Source: Bacillus sp. RO1
GTDB lineage: Bacteria; Bacillota; Bacilli; Bacillales; Bacillaceae_I
DNA: 64,000 nucleotides
Assembly: GCF_012524115.1 (NCBI RefSeq)
Contig: NZ_JAAZWB010000078.1
Coordinates: forward strand, 1 to 64,000
Reading direction: 5' to 3'
Shown here: positions 16,754 through 26,303 of the stretch, in pieces
Layout of the letters: every line of letters starts with the position of its first letter
Numbering within the stretch: the stretch's first letter is position 1
Translations under genes and position numbers: made by a program
The notes under the pieces: model-generated
What the model was told of the DNA's origin: nothing
Seen by the model: the letters and a program-made list of their open reading frames with translations, nothing else
Database searches by the model: none

Positions 16754-18034
16754 TTAGAAATCTAGCATCCTTGGAATAAAAAACACAGCGTCAGCCCAAT
16801 AGGTAATAATCATCAGGATGAAAATTCCCATTATTAAAAATGGAGTGGTAGCCTTTATTAGCTTCTCGATTTTCACATCCGCAATGGAGGAGACTACAAA
16901 CAATCCAGTACCAACAGGCGGTGTTAAAAGTCCAATGGTCAAATTGATACATATGATGACTCCGAAATGGATTGGATCAATCTCAAATGCAACAACAAGA
17001 GGCATTAATACAGGAATTAAAATAATTAATGCGGCAATGCCGTCTAATACCGCGCCGAGCAATAGAAGCATCAAATTAACCATCAATAAGAACACTAGAG
17101 GGTTTTCTGAAATGCTTAACATGCCGTCCGCTACAAGTTGTGGAATTTGTTCAAATGCAATCATCCAGCCAAAGATGTTTGCCATCGCAATAAGAAACGT
17201 TACGGTGGCGGTACTTATTACCGTGTTCATCAAGAGCTTGGGAATACTCTTCAGTTTTAATTCTTTGTAGAGAAACATACCTACTACCAGAGCGACAAAA
17301 CATGCGACGGCAGCCGATTCTGTCGGGGTAAATGCACCGCTTAAAATACCAAAGATAATGATAAATGGAACACTTAATGCAGGGATGACATACAGCCCGT
17401 GATGTAGAATATCTTTAAATGACGCACGGTCACTTTTGGGGAAATTATACTTATAACCCATAAAGGCAATGAGACCAATAAAACCTAAACCATAAATGAT
17501 TCCGGGGATTATTCCTGCCATGAATAATCCACCTATGGAGGTGCCAGAGAGAGTCCCATAAATGATGAAAATCATGCTAGGAGGAATGATGGGGGCAACA
17601 ATGGAGGAGGCAAGGGTGAGCGCGGAGGAAAACTCTCTTTTATACCCTTCTCTTTCCATTTCCGGGACCATAACCTTACTCATCATCGCTGCTTGAGCAT
17701 TCGCGGAACCTAATATGGACGCGATAAACATATTAGATATGATCGTTACGTATGCAAGGCCACCTCTCACGTGACCAATTAATGTTTTGGAGAACTTTAC
17801 GAGCCTTGTGGTAATTCCACCGCTATTCATCAATTCGCCCGCGAGCATAAAGAGTGGGATTGCCAAAAGTCCGAAATTTTCTAACCCCGAATACAGTCGC
17901 ATTGGTGTAGATTCTAGTAGTACCGGGCTACCTACAAGTAGGAAGTACAAAACAGTTGTCATACCTAATACGAGAGAGATAGGAATACCAATCAGTAAAA
18001 ATACAAAAAACAAGAAAATTACTAGTATCGTCAT
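16754..18034 (-). CDS. dctM: TRAP transporter large permease DctM
   Basis: 426 aa with about 12 hydrophobic segments; the ion-coupled transport subunit of a tripartite ATP-independent periplasmic transporter. GLLAIPLFMLAGELMNSGG, GSANAQAAMMSKVMVP and LTPPVGTGLF are characteristic of the DctM family. Its ATG overlaps the dctQ stop by 4 nt (ATGA). It is the last gene of the catabolic cluster, which suggests that the substrate is anthranilate or a related aromatic acid; that is inference from context only. Confidence 0.95.
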   Translation of the reverse strand: MTILVIFLFFVFLLIGIPISLVLGMTTVLYFLLVGSPVLLESTPMRLYSGLENFGLLAIPLFMLAGELMNSGGITTRLVKFSKTLIGHVRGGLAYVTIISNMFIASILGSANAQAAMMSKVMVPEMEREGYKREFSSALTLASSIVAPIIPPSMIFIIYGTLSGTSIGGLFMAGIIPGIIYGLGFIGLIAFMGYKYNFPKSDRASFKDILHHGLYVIPALSVPFIIIFGILSGAFTPTESAAVACFVALVVGMFLYKELKLKSIPKLLMNTVISTATVTFLIAMANIFGWMIAFEQIPQLVADGMLSISENPLVFLLMVNLMLLLLGAVLDGIAALIILIPVLMPLVVAFEIDPIHFGVIICINLTIGLLTPPVGTGLFVVSSIADVKIEKLIKATTPFLIMGIFILMIITYWADAVFFIPRMLDF

Positions 18035-18510
18035 TCTACTTTCCCCTCCCGAAAAACAACTAAAAAGTTAGTAAAAATATGGAACGCTGCACACGTAAGC
18101 CCAATTGGCACTGCGCTATATGGTATCCACATGGGTAACAGAATACCACTGGATTTTTGCAAAGCTACATTAGGGGATAGTATCCATGAGTAGGTATAAT
18201 AAAGAATTATGAAAAGAAATAACAGCATACATATTTGGCCGATTAAGGTTAATGCCTTACTAATTTTTGTTGGCACATACTCCAGGAATATTGAAACAGA
18301 AGCCTGGGACTTATATTTCAGTCCCAAGCTACCTCCAATAAAGCTGATCCAGATTAATAGAAAGATAGATACTTCCCCGGCCCATGATAAGGGGGAGTTC
18401 AGGAAGTATCGGAAGGCAACTGATAATGTTATGATAACCGCCATACACAACATTAAAAATGCACCGAGAAATTTCTCGACTTTGGCTATTCCGTCGCTGA
18501 CTCTCATCAT
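18031..18510 (-). CDS. dctQ: TRAP transporter small permease DctQ
   Basis: 159 aa with four transmembrane helices, typical of DctQ (SPLSWAGEVSIFLLIWISFIG region). It forms the membrane complex with DctM. The start is taken at the ATG at 18510 with GGGGGA about 10 nt upstream; a TTG seven codons earlier has no SD. It lies between dctP and dctM with a 4-nt overlap to dctM. Confidence 0.92.
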   Translation of the reverse strand: MMRVSDGIAKVEKFLGAFLMLCMAVIITLSVAFRYFLNSPLSWAGEVSIFLLIWISFIGGSLGLKYKSQASVSIFLEYVPTKISKALTLIGQICMLLFLFIILYYTYSWILSPNVALQKSSGILLPMWIPYSAVPIGLTCAAFHIFTNFLVVFREGKVE

Positions 18511-18534
18511 TCTTGTGACTTCCCCCTTCAAATC

Positions 18535-19542
18535 TTATTTTCTATACGTGTCAATAAATTCTTTAATTAGAGGATCTGAATCTTTGTATTTTGCATCAAA
18601 CTCTGCAATCTGGTCTGCAAATGCATCCGCAGGGATATCATAAATTTTCATTCCATTGTCACTTAGTGTTTGCCTGAATTCTTCTTCCTGCCCAGAGCGA
18701 GTGTTTACTGCAAAATCGGTAGCTACCGTCAGTGCATCACGAACTAATTTTTGGTCTGCTTCAGACATACCCTCAAATGTAGATTTATTTACGATGGCAA
18801 CGGATGGCCAAACCATATGGTTGGTAACAGCTCCATATTTTACGACTTCATAATATTTATTAGTGATGGCAGCATCCAAATCCATGTCCATACCATCAAT
18901 CACTCCAGTTTGAACGGCTGCATAAACTTCAGGAAGAGGCAATCCTTCAGGAGAGGCACCTGTAGAACGATAGAAATCTTGCATCGGCGGACTTGGCGTA
19001 ACACGTAATTTTAAACCGGCCATATCTTCCGGGGAAGTCACTTCCTTGTCTTTAAATAACATGACACGTTGACCGGCAAACAGATAATCCAATCCAACAA
19101 GACCTTGTTCATCCAATGTAGCCAAAATTTTCTTAGAAACATCAGAGGTCCTAGCTTCATGTGCTGCATTGATATCTTCAAATGCATATGGCATAAACCA
19201 TGCGGCAAAAGAAGGAGAGCGGGAACTCATATAGGCTGCCGTGATCAAACCAAAATCTACGGATCCTGCCTCAATCTGTTGAACCATATCTGCCTCTGTG
19301 CCAAGCTGGCTTGCTGGATAGATTTCCACTTTCATTCTTCCATCTGATTTGCTTTCCAGTTCTTCTGCAAATTTTTCTGCAGCCTGATGCCACATGTGGT
19401 TGGTTGGGGTAATATGTGCTAATTTAAAGGAATATGTCTTACCTGTTTCATCTCCACTTGCTTCGTCTCCTCCACATGCTGCAAGCAACAAAACCATTGA
19501 CATGATCATCATCATTACTATACTTTGTTTTAGCTTTTTCAT
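18535..19542 (-). CDS. dctP: TRAP transporter substrate-binding lipoprotein DctP
   Basis: 335 aa. A signal peptide ends in a lipobox LLAAC with the lipidated Cys at residue 23; a Gly/Glu/Asp-rich linker follows. The DctP fold is seen in FKLAHITPTNHMWHQAAEKFA, and the conserved Arg that salt-bridges the substrate carboxylate is probably in GLKLRVTPSP. The protein should sit on the outer face of the membrane and deliver an organic acid to DctQM. RBS GGGGGAG precedes the ATG. Confidence 0.95.
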   Translation of the reverse strand: MKKLKQSIVMMMIMSMVLLLAACGGDEASGDETGKTYSFKLAHITPTNHMWHQAAEKFAEELESKSDGRMKVEIYPASQLGTEADMVQQIEAGSVDFGLITAAYMSSRSPSFAAWFMPYAFEDINAAHEARTSDVSKKILATLDEQGLVGLDYLFAGQRVMLFKDKEVTSPEDMAGLKLRVTPSPPMQDFYRSTGASPEGLPLPEVYAAVQTGVIDGMDMDLDAAITNKYYEVVKYGAVTNHMVWPSVAIVNKSTFEGMSEADQKLVRDALTVATDFAVNTRSGQEEEFRQTLSDNGMKIYDIPADAFADQIAEFDAKYKDSDPLIKEFIDTYRK

Positions 19543-19563
19543 CGTTCTCCCCCTTTATTGTCC

Positions 19564-19755
19564 TTATTGATCAAGTTGTGCCTTTGTAACACCGCCTGTT
19601 CCCCAATTTTCTTTAGGTATCTCCATAAGCAACACCCTCACTTGTTCAGGAGCAACTCCAAGGGTGTCAGTGATGGCTTTGCTGACATTTTGAATCAGTT
19701 CTTGTTTTTGCTCAACACTTCTACCTTCCAACAAATGAATGTGAGTAATCGGCAT
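19564..19755 (-). CDS. 4-oxalocrotonate tautomerase
   Basis: 63 aa beginning MPITHIHLLEGRSVEQK; after Met removal Pro1 is the catalytic base, and Arg12 in LLEGRS and the later Arg are the usual partners. It ketonises 2-hydroxymuconate to 2-oxo-3-hexenedioate in the meta-cleavage lower pathway. The length is normal for the 4-OT family, which acts as a hexamer. RBS AAAGGAG. Flanked by dctP and the decarboxylase gene. Confidence 0.92.
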   Translation of the reverse strand: MPITHIHLLEGRSVEQKQELIQNVSKAITDTLGVAPEQVRVLLMEIPKENWGTGGVTKAQLDQ

Positions 19756-19767
19756 ATTGGTTCTCCT

Positions 19768-20541
19768 TTACAACTCGACGTTCAATTTCAATGTTCCTAA
19801 CTGATCATAATGAACCTCTACTACATCCCCGTTGTAGACATTAATTGCTTCCGTAATACCACCAGCAAGGACCACCATTCCAGGTTTGACTGAAAGCCCT
19901 TCCCGATCCAGCATTTTCACCAATTCCACAATAGACTTCACAGGATGATCCAATACCGCCGCTCCCACTCCTGATTGAACCGTCTCCCCATTTCTGGTCA
20001 TTGTTACTCCAACCTTATCCCAGGATGTAAAATATGGGGAAAATGCTTGATTTCCTAAAAAGAACTTGGAAGATGATGCATTGTCTGCCACAACATCCTC
20101 TAGAGTAAAGGAGAAGTTACGATATCTGCTGTCAATGACCTCTATCGCAGGGAAGATGCATTCTGTTGCCATCCAGACATCACGAACGGTGATTTGATCT
20201 CCTTTTAGTTCTTTGTTGAGAATAAAAGCAAATTCAGGCTCCACTCGCGGATGAATGAGATTACCAATATGTAAGGTAGGTTCCGTCAATTCCATTGAAG
20301 ATGTTAATCTACCATAAATGGCCTCCTCGACTCCCACCGACAATTGTTTAGCCTTACTAGTCAATCCCATCTTCCAACCAATTAATCTGTCTCCATTATT
20401 TATTGCCTGATCCATGCTCAGTTTTTGAATTTCATAAGCATGCTCCACATTCATGTTCGGATGAGTAAGTGTGATTTTATCCATCTCTTGTCCATTTTTT
20501 TGGTGATCTGCCACATGTTTTGCAATTTGAAGTAAGTCCAA
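19768..20541 (-). CDS. 4-oxalocrotonate decarboxylase (DmpH/XylI type)
   Basis: 257-aa member of the hydratase/decarboxylase family (FAH-related). GWKMGLTSKAKQ followed by IYGRL is typical of the decarboxylase rather than the hydratase paralogue, and VEPEFAFIL holds the metal-site Glu pair. It converts 2-oxo-3-hexenedioate to 2-oxopent-4-enoate and CO2, normally in complex with the hydratase encoded at 22507. The start is TTG at 20541 with GGAGG 8-9 nt upstream. Confidence 0.9.
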   Translation of the reverse strand: MDLLQIAKHVADHQKNGQEMDKITLTHPNMNVEHAYEIQKLSMDQAINNGDRLIGWKMGLTSKAKQLSVGVEEAIYGRLTSSMELTEPTLHIGNLIHPRVEPEFAFILNKELKGDQITVRDVWMATECIFPAIEVIDSRYRNFSFTLEDVVADNASSSKFFLGNQAFSPYFTSWDKVGVTMTRNGETVQSGVGAAVLDHPVKSIVELVKMLDREGLSVKPGMVVLAGGITEAINVYNGDVVEVHYDQLGTLKLNVEL

Positions 20542-20555
20542 TTTAGATCCTCCTC

Positions 20556-21569
20556 TTAAGCCTTTACGGTCTTTTTGGCCATCTCGGCAGCAATATCGAC
20601 AATCATATCCTCTTGTCCCCCGACTACTTTTCTTTTGCCCAACTCTATTAATATATCTTTTGCATCTACATTGAACTGTTTTGCAGCTTTGTTAGCATGA
20701 ACCAAGAAACTTGAGTACACGCCTGCATATCCGAGCAGTAGGCCTTCCCTTGTGATTTCTTGTGGCTTCTGCAAAATAGGGGCGACAATCTCCTCTGCCA
20801 CATCCATCATTTTATATACATCAATACCAGTCTGTATATCCAGCCTGTCAAGAACAGATACCAACACTTCTGTCTGTGTATTACCGGCACCTGCCCCAAG
20901 GCAACGAATGCTCCCATCTATTCTGGTTGCACCTTGTTCAATAGCTACTAATGAATTGGCCACCGCTAATGAGAGATTGTTGTGGGCATGGAACCCAATT
21001 GGTATATCCAAGCTATTTCTCAAACAATGAACTCTTTCTTTTACTTGATGTGGTAAAAGAGCCCCCGCAGAATCAACCACATAAACCACGTCCGCTCCAT
21101 AGCTTTCCATCAAGCTTGCCTGTTCGAGCAGCTTTTCTGTTGGTGCCATATGAGACATCATCAGAAAGCCAACTGCTTCTAAGCCAAGTTCCTTTGCAAA
21201 AGAAATATGCTGCTTAGACACATCCGCCTCTGTTACATGGGTAGCAATCCGGGCTATTTTGGCACCACGGCTTGCTGCTTCTTTTAGATGTTGAACGGTA
21301 CCTATGCCGGGAAGCAACAAGACGGCTATTTTTGCCTTCGTTACAACATCTGCTGCAGCACTAATCAGATTCATTTCATTTGTATGTGACAATCCATATT
21401 GAAGGGAGGATCCTCCAAGCCCATCACCATGGGACACTTCAATAACAGGGACATTCGCATCATCTAATGCTTTGGCAACACTTTTCACTTGCTCAACGGT
21501 AAATTGATGACTGATAGCATGGCTGCCATCCCTTAAAGCAACCTCTGTAATCCATACATCACGTTTCAA
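20556..21569 (-). CDS. 4-hydroxy-2-oxovalerate aldolase (DmpG type)
   Basis: 337-aa Mn-dependent TIM-barrel aldolase. ALRDGSHAISHQ gives Arg13, Asp14 and His17 of the active site; GFHAHNNLSLAVAN holds the metal-binding His pair; the C-terminal part is the DmpG communication domain. It cleaves 4-hydroxy-2-oxovalerate to pyruvate and acetaldehyde and channels acetaldehyde to the next enzyme. TTG start at 21569 with GGGAGG upstream. Confidence 0.95.
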   Translation of the reverse strand: MKRDVWITEVALRDGSHAISHQFTVEQVKSVAKALDDANVPVIEVSHGDGLGGSSLQYGLSHTNEMNLISAAADVVTKAKIAVLLLPGIGTVQHLKEAASRGAKIARIATHVTEADVSKQHISFAKELGLEAVGFLMMSHMAPTEKLLEQASLMESYGADVVYVVDSAGALLPHQVKERVHCLRNSLDIPIGFHAHNNLSLAVANSLVAIEQGATRIDGSIRCLGAGAGNTQTEVLVSVLDRLDIQTGIDVYKMMDVAEEIVAPILQKPQEITREGLLLGYAGVYSSFLVHANKAAKQFNVDAKDILIELGKRKVVGGQEDMIVDIAAEMAKKTVKA

Positions 21570-21588
21570 TCTTTTAGCCTCCCCTCTC

Positions 21589-22488
21589 TTATGTAGCTTT
21601 AACTGCTTTAATTCTTTTTCCTACCAATCTATTAGCTTTTTCTTCTCCCACTTTTACTGCTGCTGCAGTCATGATATCAAGGTTACCTGAGTACTCTGGC
21701 AGGTAATCCCCCGCTCCCTTTACTTCTATGAAAATACTGACCTTATTTCCATCAAATATTGGGTCAGTGCGTAGTCTATAGCCAGGTACATATTCTTGAA
21801 TTTCTTCTACACGTCTAGCTACCGCAGCACTTATTTGTTCTTCTTTTCCTTTCAAATTTTGTACTTGGCAGTAAACAGTATCTCTCATTAAAATTGGCGG
21901 TTCTGCAGGATTAAGAATGATAATGGCCTTGCCATTTTTAGCACCACCTATTCTTTCAATGGCACGGGCTGTAGTGGTAGTAAATTCATCAATATTCATA
22001 CGTGTCCCTGGACCAGCACTTTTGCTTGCAATGGTTGCAACAATTTCCGCGTACTCCACCTGACACACTTGACTGATAGCATGAATGATAGGAATCGTTG
22101 CCTGTCCACCACAAGTAACCATGTTTACTACAGGTTCGTTCAAATGTTCCAGCAGATTTACTGTCGGAACGACGAAAGGACCTATAGCTGCAGGAGTTAG
22201 ATCGATGAGATGTTTCTCCGTTTTTTTCAGAGCCTCTGCATGCCTATAATGGGCTTTGGCAGAGGTTGCATCAAAAAGGATGTCTGCAAGGTCCGGCTTT
22301 TCCAGAAAACCATCCACTCCATTGATGATAATGGTATGTCCAAAAGCCTTTGCCCGTCTGAGGCCGTCTGAATGAGGATCTATGCCAATCATGGCAGTCA
22401 GTTCCAGGAGCTTGGAACGATGAAGTTTAAGCATTAGGTCTGTACCAATGTTTCCTGAACCGATAATCGCTACTTTCACTTTCCCCAA
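21589..22488 (-). CDS. Acetaldehyde dehydrogenase, acylating (DmpF type)
   Basis: 299 aa. [12 protein letters not shown] is the NAD-binding turn; Cys126 in [13 protein letters not shown] is the nucleophile. It oxidises channelled acetaldehyde to acetyl-CoA using NAD and CoA, as partner of the aldolase encoded directly downstream. The start is TTG at 22488 with AAGGGGGAG about 6 nt upstream; no ATG is available. The length fits the family. Confidence 0.95.
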   Translation of the reverse strand: MGKVKVAIIGSGNIGTDLMLKLHRSKLLELTAMIGIDPHSDGLRRAKAFGHTIIINGVDGFLEKPDLADILFDATSAKAHYRHAEALKKTEKHLIDLTPAAIGPFVVPTVNLLEHLNEPVVNMVTCGGQATIPIIHAISQVCQVEYAEIVATIASKSAGPGTRMNIDEFTTTTARAIERIGGAKNGKAIIILNPAEPPILMRDTVYCQVQNLKGKEEQISAAVARRVEEIQEYVPGYRLRTDPIFDGNKVSIFIEVKGAGDYLPEYSGNLDIMTAAAVKVGEEKANRLVGKRIKAVKAT

Positions 22489-22506
22489 TGCGTACTCCCC
22501 CTTTCT

Positions 22507-23286
22507 TTATCTAAAGTTTACTTTTACTTCTCCGAGTGTTTGGAATTTGGCTATAAATTTATCTCCTTCTCCTGCGTTTACTGCCGCGGATAAAGCACCC
22601 GACAGAATCACCTCATTGGCTCTCAATCTGATTCCAAATTCGGATAGTTTGTTAGCAAGCCAAGCAACACAATAGGCGGGATCTCCTAAAGCCGCTTTAC
22701 CGATACCTTCATTGATTAATTGCTCATTCTTATAAAAGGCCATCTTTTCTTCCTTAAGGTCCAGTTGATGTGGGGAGATCTTTTTTTCACCTAGTACGTA
22801 CAGGCCTGAAGAAGCATTATCCGCTATCGTGTCACATAGTTTAATTTTCCAACCTGCTACGCGACTGTCGACAATCTCCAATGCAGCCATTACATATTCT
22901 GTAGCATCCAACACATCCTCCACCGTCACATTAGGTCCAGTTAGGTCTTTTTTTAAAAAGAATGCTATTTCTCCCTCCACTTTCGGTTCGAGAAGCTGCC
23001 TGCGGGAAATGACCCCATTATTATTCACTTCCATTGATTGAAGGAGATGACCATAGTCGGGTTCGTTCACCCCAAGTAGCTGCTGCATGGCCAGTGAAGT
23101 TAGTCCGATTTTTTTCCCACTGATTGTTTCCCCGTTGTCTAGCTTCACCTGAATGTTATCGAGTTGAATAGTATATGCTTCTTCCACAGTTAAACTTGGG
23201 TTCATTTCTGTTAAAGGCGACACGCCTTTTCTAGATTTCTCTGCCTTCAATAACAGGTCAGATAAGTTTTTAGTTTGAATGGTCAA
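22507..23286 (-). CDS. 2-oxopent-4-enoate hydratase (DmpE/XylJ type)
   Basis: 259-aa paralogue of the decarboxylase at 19768. GKKIGLTSLAMQQLLGVNEPDYG is replaced here in part by the hydratase signature (LGVNEPDYGHL), and VEGEIAFFL is the metal-binding segment. It adds water to 2-oxopent-4-enoate to give 4-hydroxy-2-oxovalerate. TTG start at 23286 with AAGGGG upstream. It lies between the semialdehyde dehydrogenase and acetaldehyde dehydrogenase genes. Confidence 0.88.
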   Translation of the reverse strand: MTIQTKNLSDLLLKAEKSRKGVSPLTEMNPSLTVEEAYTIQLDNIQVKLDNGETISGKKIGLTSLAMQQLLGVNEPDYGHLLQSMEVNNNGVISRRQLLEPKVEGEIAFFLKKDLTGPNVTVEDVLDATEYVMAALEIVDSRVAGWKIKLCDTIADNASSGLYVLGEKKISPHQLDLKEEKMAFYKNEQLINEGIGKAALGDPAYCVAWLANKLSEFGIRLRANEVILSGALSAAVNAGEGDKFIAKFQTLGEVKVNFR

Positions 23287-23308
23287 TTTTCAGAGCCCCT
23301 TTCAAGCA

Positions 23309-24784
23309 CTAAAGTTTTACCGTAACATTGGACAATTCACTGTAAAAATCAAAGCTGTGCATGCCGCCTTCCCTGCCAATCCCGCTTTGCTTCATACCGC
23401 CGAACGGAGTCCTTAAATCTCTTAAATACCAAGTGTTGATCCAAATGATTCCCGCCTCAATCTCCCTTGCAACACGATGTGCACGACGAAGATCATTTGT
23501 CCAAATTGTTGCACCCAGCCCATAATGTGTATCATTTGCCTGTTCCAATACCTCTTCTTCTGATTCAAACGGGATTACGGTGACAACCGGCCCGAAGATT
23601 TCCTCTTTAACACATCTTGCATGTCGATCTAGTCCTACGACAATAGTAGGTTCAATGAAATACCCTTTATCAACAGAGTCTGGGCGACCTCCACCTGTCA
23701 AGATGGTCCCGCCTTCTTTTTTAGCAATGTCAATATACGAGAGGACACGCTCGTAGTGTTCTTTACTGATAACTGCACCTACTTTGGTTGCAGAATTAAA
23801 GGGATCTCCGGTTTGTAGTTCTTTGGTTCTGGCAGTGAATTTTTCTAGAAATGATTCATAGACCGAACTCTCTACATAGATTCTTGAACCGCAAAGGCAT
23901 ACTTCCCCTTGATTCATGAAACTTGATTTAAGCGTGGTATCAATCACTTCATCCAAGTTTGAGTCAGCGAAGATAATATTTGGATTTTTCCCACCAAGCT
24001 CATAAGATAATTTTTTCAGTGTAGGAGCTGCCGCTTTCATAATGGCTGATCCTGTTTTGGTTTCCCCTGTAAATGTTATTGCGTCTACACCCGGATGCTC
24101 GGTTAATGCAGAACCAGCTGAATCCGCTCCAAAGCCATGAACTAGATTTACCACCCCGTCAGGTACTCCTGCTTCCTTACATATTTCTGCGAGAACCGTT
24201 GCTGTCATTGGGGACCATTCCGCAGGCTTCATGACCGCCGTATTCCCCGCCGCAAGACATGGGGCCAATTTCCAAGTCAATAAGAGTAATGGTAGATTCC
24301 AAGGATTGATCATCCCAACGACTCCAACCGGTCTTCTAATAGAATAATGAAGCGCAACATTATCTTGTTGGTAGGATTCTCCGCCCATCGATGTTAAAAA
24401 ATCAGCGAAAAAATAAAAATTGTAGGCAGATCTGGTGATGTCCATTTCAAGAGCCAATTGGTATGGCTTGCCTGTATCCATAGACTCCAAGACAGCCAAT
24501 TCTTCTTTTCTCTCTAAAATTCCATCCCCAATTCTACGTAATAATTCCGACCGCTCCTTGTTTGTATACTTTTTCCAAGGACCTTTTAACGCTTTTCTTG
24601 CAGCAATAACCGCACGATCCACTTCCTCTTTCCCGCCTTCTGATACTTTGCCAATCACTTCTTCTGTTGCAGGATTTATGTTATCGAAGGTTTTCAAATT
24701 AATAGAATCGATGTAATCGCCGTCGATAAAGTGCTGACAATCTATCGGCTTGATTTTACCAGGAATAAACTCTTTTACTTGCAT
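23309..24784 (-). CDS. 2-aminomuconate 6-semialdehyde dehydrogenase (ALDH family)
   Basis: 491-aa NAD-dependent aldehyde dehydrogenase close to DmpC/XylG and AmnC-type enzymes. Motifs: NPWNLPLLLL with the catalytic Asn, ELGGKNPNI with the general-base Glu, and NQGEVCLCGSR with the nucleophilic Cys. The context (dioxygenase, ACMS decarboxylase and RidA deaminase upstream) favours the amino substrate over 2-hydroxymuconate semialdehyde. The ATG at 24784 is used because AGGGTGG precedes it; an upstream TTG is rejected. Confidence 0.9.
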   Translation of the reverse strand: MQVKEFIPGKIKPIDCQHFIDGDYIDSINLKTFDNINPATEEVIGKVSEGGKEEVDRAVIAARKALKGPWKKYTNKERSELLRRIGDGILERKEELAVLESMDTGKPYQLALEMDITRSAYNFYFFADFLTSMGGESYQQDNVALHYSIRRPVGVVGMINPWNLPLLLLTWKLAPCLAAGNTAVMKPAEWSPMTATVLAEICKEAGVPDGVVNLVHGFGADSAGSALTEHPGVDAITFTGETKTGSAIMKAAAPTLKKLSYELGGKNPNIIFADSNLDEVIDTTLKSSFMNQGEVCLCGSRIYVESSVYESFLEKFTARTKELQTGDPFNSATKVGAVISKEHYERVLSYIDIAKKEGGTILTGGGRPDSVDKGYFIEPTIVVGLDRHARCVKEEIFGPVVTVIPFESEEEVLEQANDTHYGLGATIWTNDLRRAHRVAREIEAGIIWINTWYLRDLRTPFGGMKQSGIGREGGMHSFDFYSELSNVTVKL

Positions 24785-24811
24785 CAGACAACCCACCCTT
24801 TCCAAAATGAA

Positions 24812-24843
24812 GACTCCCTCTCATCCAAGAGAGAGAAGGAGTC
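24812..24843 (-). other. Intra-operon stem-loop
   Basis: GACTCC at 24812-24817 pairs with GGAGTC at 24838-24843, with further CTCTC/GAGAG pairing inside. It lies between the RidA and ALDH genes and has no T-run. It could stabilise or process the mRNA; the role is inference. Confidence 0.5.
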
Positions 24844-24844
24844 G

Positions 24845-25306
24845 TTACTCTGCGATTTCCACAATCAGTTCTATTTCGATAGCCGTATTGTTAGGCAACT
24901 GTGCCATACCTACTGCAGAACGGGCATGTCTTCCTCGATCACCGAAAACCTCAACCAATAAGTCTGATGCCCCGTTCATCACCTTAGGCTGATCAGTGAA
25001 ATCCTCTGTACTATTGACAAAGCCCAGCATTTTAACGACCTTTTTCACCCTGCTTAATTCACCCAGCTCATGTTTTAACACACTTAACAAATTAAGCATC
25101 GACTGGCGGGAAGCAAGATACCCTTCCTCAATCGTAAATTCCCTGCCTAATTTACCGTGATATTGATCCACTCCTTGGCCTGCGGTGAAAATGAGATTTC
25201 CCACTCTGACATGACTGACATAATTACCGACTGACGGACGAATATCTCTCAACTCAAGACCTAATTGTTTCAGCTTTTCCTCTGGAGTCATCAGCTTTTG
25301 TTCCAT
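24845..25306 (-). CDS. 2-aminomuconate deaminase (RidA/YjgF family)
   Basis: 153-aa RidA-type protein. Core residues are seen in GNLIFTAGQG, VKMLGFVNS and GRHARSAVGMAQLPNNTAIEIE, the last with the conserved Arg. In 3-hydroxyanthranilate and 2-aminophenol pathways such proteins hydrolyse 2-aminomuconate to 4-oxalocrotonate and ammonia. AAAGGAG lies 7 nt before the ATG at 25306, so the 53-nt overlap with the upstream ACMSD gene seems real. Confidence 0.88.
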   Translation of the reverse strand: MEQKLMTPEEKLKQLGLELRDIRPSVGNYVSHVRVGNLIFTAGQGVDQYHGKLGREFTIEEGYLASRQSMLNLLSVLKHELGELSRVKKVVKMLGFVNSTEDFTDQPKVMNGASDLLVEVFGDRGRHARSAVGMAQLPNNTAIEIELIVEIAE

Positions 25307-26303
25307 AGTCGGTCTCCTTTATATTCAAAAATTCCAAAGCATTCTTCCCTAATAGCAGGTTTTTCTCCGATTCCGACAAGTCCTCCATCTCATCAATCAC
25401 TTTTCCTGGAGCAATTTCACGTAACAGGAAAGGATAATCAGAACCCATGATCACTTTATCGATACCAAATCGTTCAATCAGAAATTTCATGGTAAGCGCA
25501 TCATAGTTCAATGAGTCGAAATAGAACTTCTTTGCATAGTGACTAGGAGGATGTGTCGTAAGCCTGAGGTGTGGCCATACCTCCCACCCCTTGTCCAAGC
25601 GCGGTAATATATATGGAAAAGAACCGCCACCATGGGCAAAACAAATTTTTAGATTCGGGAACTTTTCCATTACCCCACTCCAAATCAAGCTTGCGGCAGC
25701 AAGAGCTGTCTCACTTGGCATCCCGATCGTGTACATAAAATTATGTCTTGGGGTACGGTCTTTCGCCATCGTTTCCCAAGGGTGAATAAAGAGAGGTACG
25801 TTCCACTCTTCGGCCATTTTAAAGAACTCTGTTAAATGGGGCGAATCGAGATTTTCCCCATTTACATTAGTTCCGATTTCTATTCCGGCAAGCTTAAGAT
25901 CATGCATACACCGATCCATTTCTTGAATAGCCACTACCGTATCTTGAAGAGGTACGGTTCCCAGACCAATGAATCGTTTGGGATATTCTTTAACCGTATC
26001 AGCGATAAAATCATTTTGAAGCTGTGCCATTTCAAGTGCTGCCTCTTTATCCGCCCAGTATGAAAATGTCACGGGAATTGGAGAGAGTACCTGAATATCC
26101 ACACCCTCTCTGTCCATGTCCTGAATACGCTTATGCGGACACCAAACTTGATCGGTCACTTCCCGAAAAACCTTGCCCGCAACCATAATGTTTGCTCCAC
26201 ACGTACAAGTTTGATCTAGTGTCGGCCAGCGGTCCCCGCCATATTTTTCGGCAAAGTCCGGAAGTTCCTTTGGAATGATGTGTGTATGAAAATCTATTCG
26301 CAT
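25254..26303 (-). CDS. 2-amino-3-carboxymuconate-6-semialdehyde decarboxylase (ACMSD)
   Basis: 349-aa amidohydrolase-type zinc decarboxylase. MRIDFHTHI gives the HxH metal pair (His6, His8); LFIHPWE, CFAHGGGSFP and IMGSDYPF give the remaining ligands and catalytic residues. It decarboxylates the ring-cleavage product before it cyclises to quinolinate. The ATG at 26303 overlaps the dioxygenase stop by 10 nt. Its 3' end overlaps the deaminase gene by 53 nt in another frame, and the C-terminal tail there looks non-conserved. Confidence 0.92.
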   Translation of the reverse strand: MRIDFHTHIIPKELPDFAEKYGGDRWPTLDQTCTCGANIMVAGKVFREVTDQVWCPHKRIQDMDREGVDIQVLSPIPVTFSYWADKEAALEMAQLQNDFIADTVKEYPKRFIGLGTVPLQDTVVAIQEMDRCMHDLKLAGIEIGTNVNGENLDSPHLTEFFKMAEEWNVPLFIHPWETMAKDRTPRHNFMYTIGMPSETALAAASLIWSGVMEKFPNLKICFAHGGGSFPYILPRLDKGWEVWPHLRLTTHPPSHYAKKFYFDSLNYDALTMKFLIERFGIDKVIMGSDYPFLLREIAPGKVIDEMEDLSESEKNLLLGKNALEFLNIKETDYGTKADDSRGKAETIRS

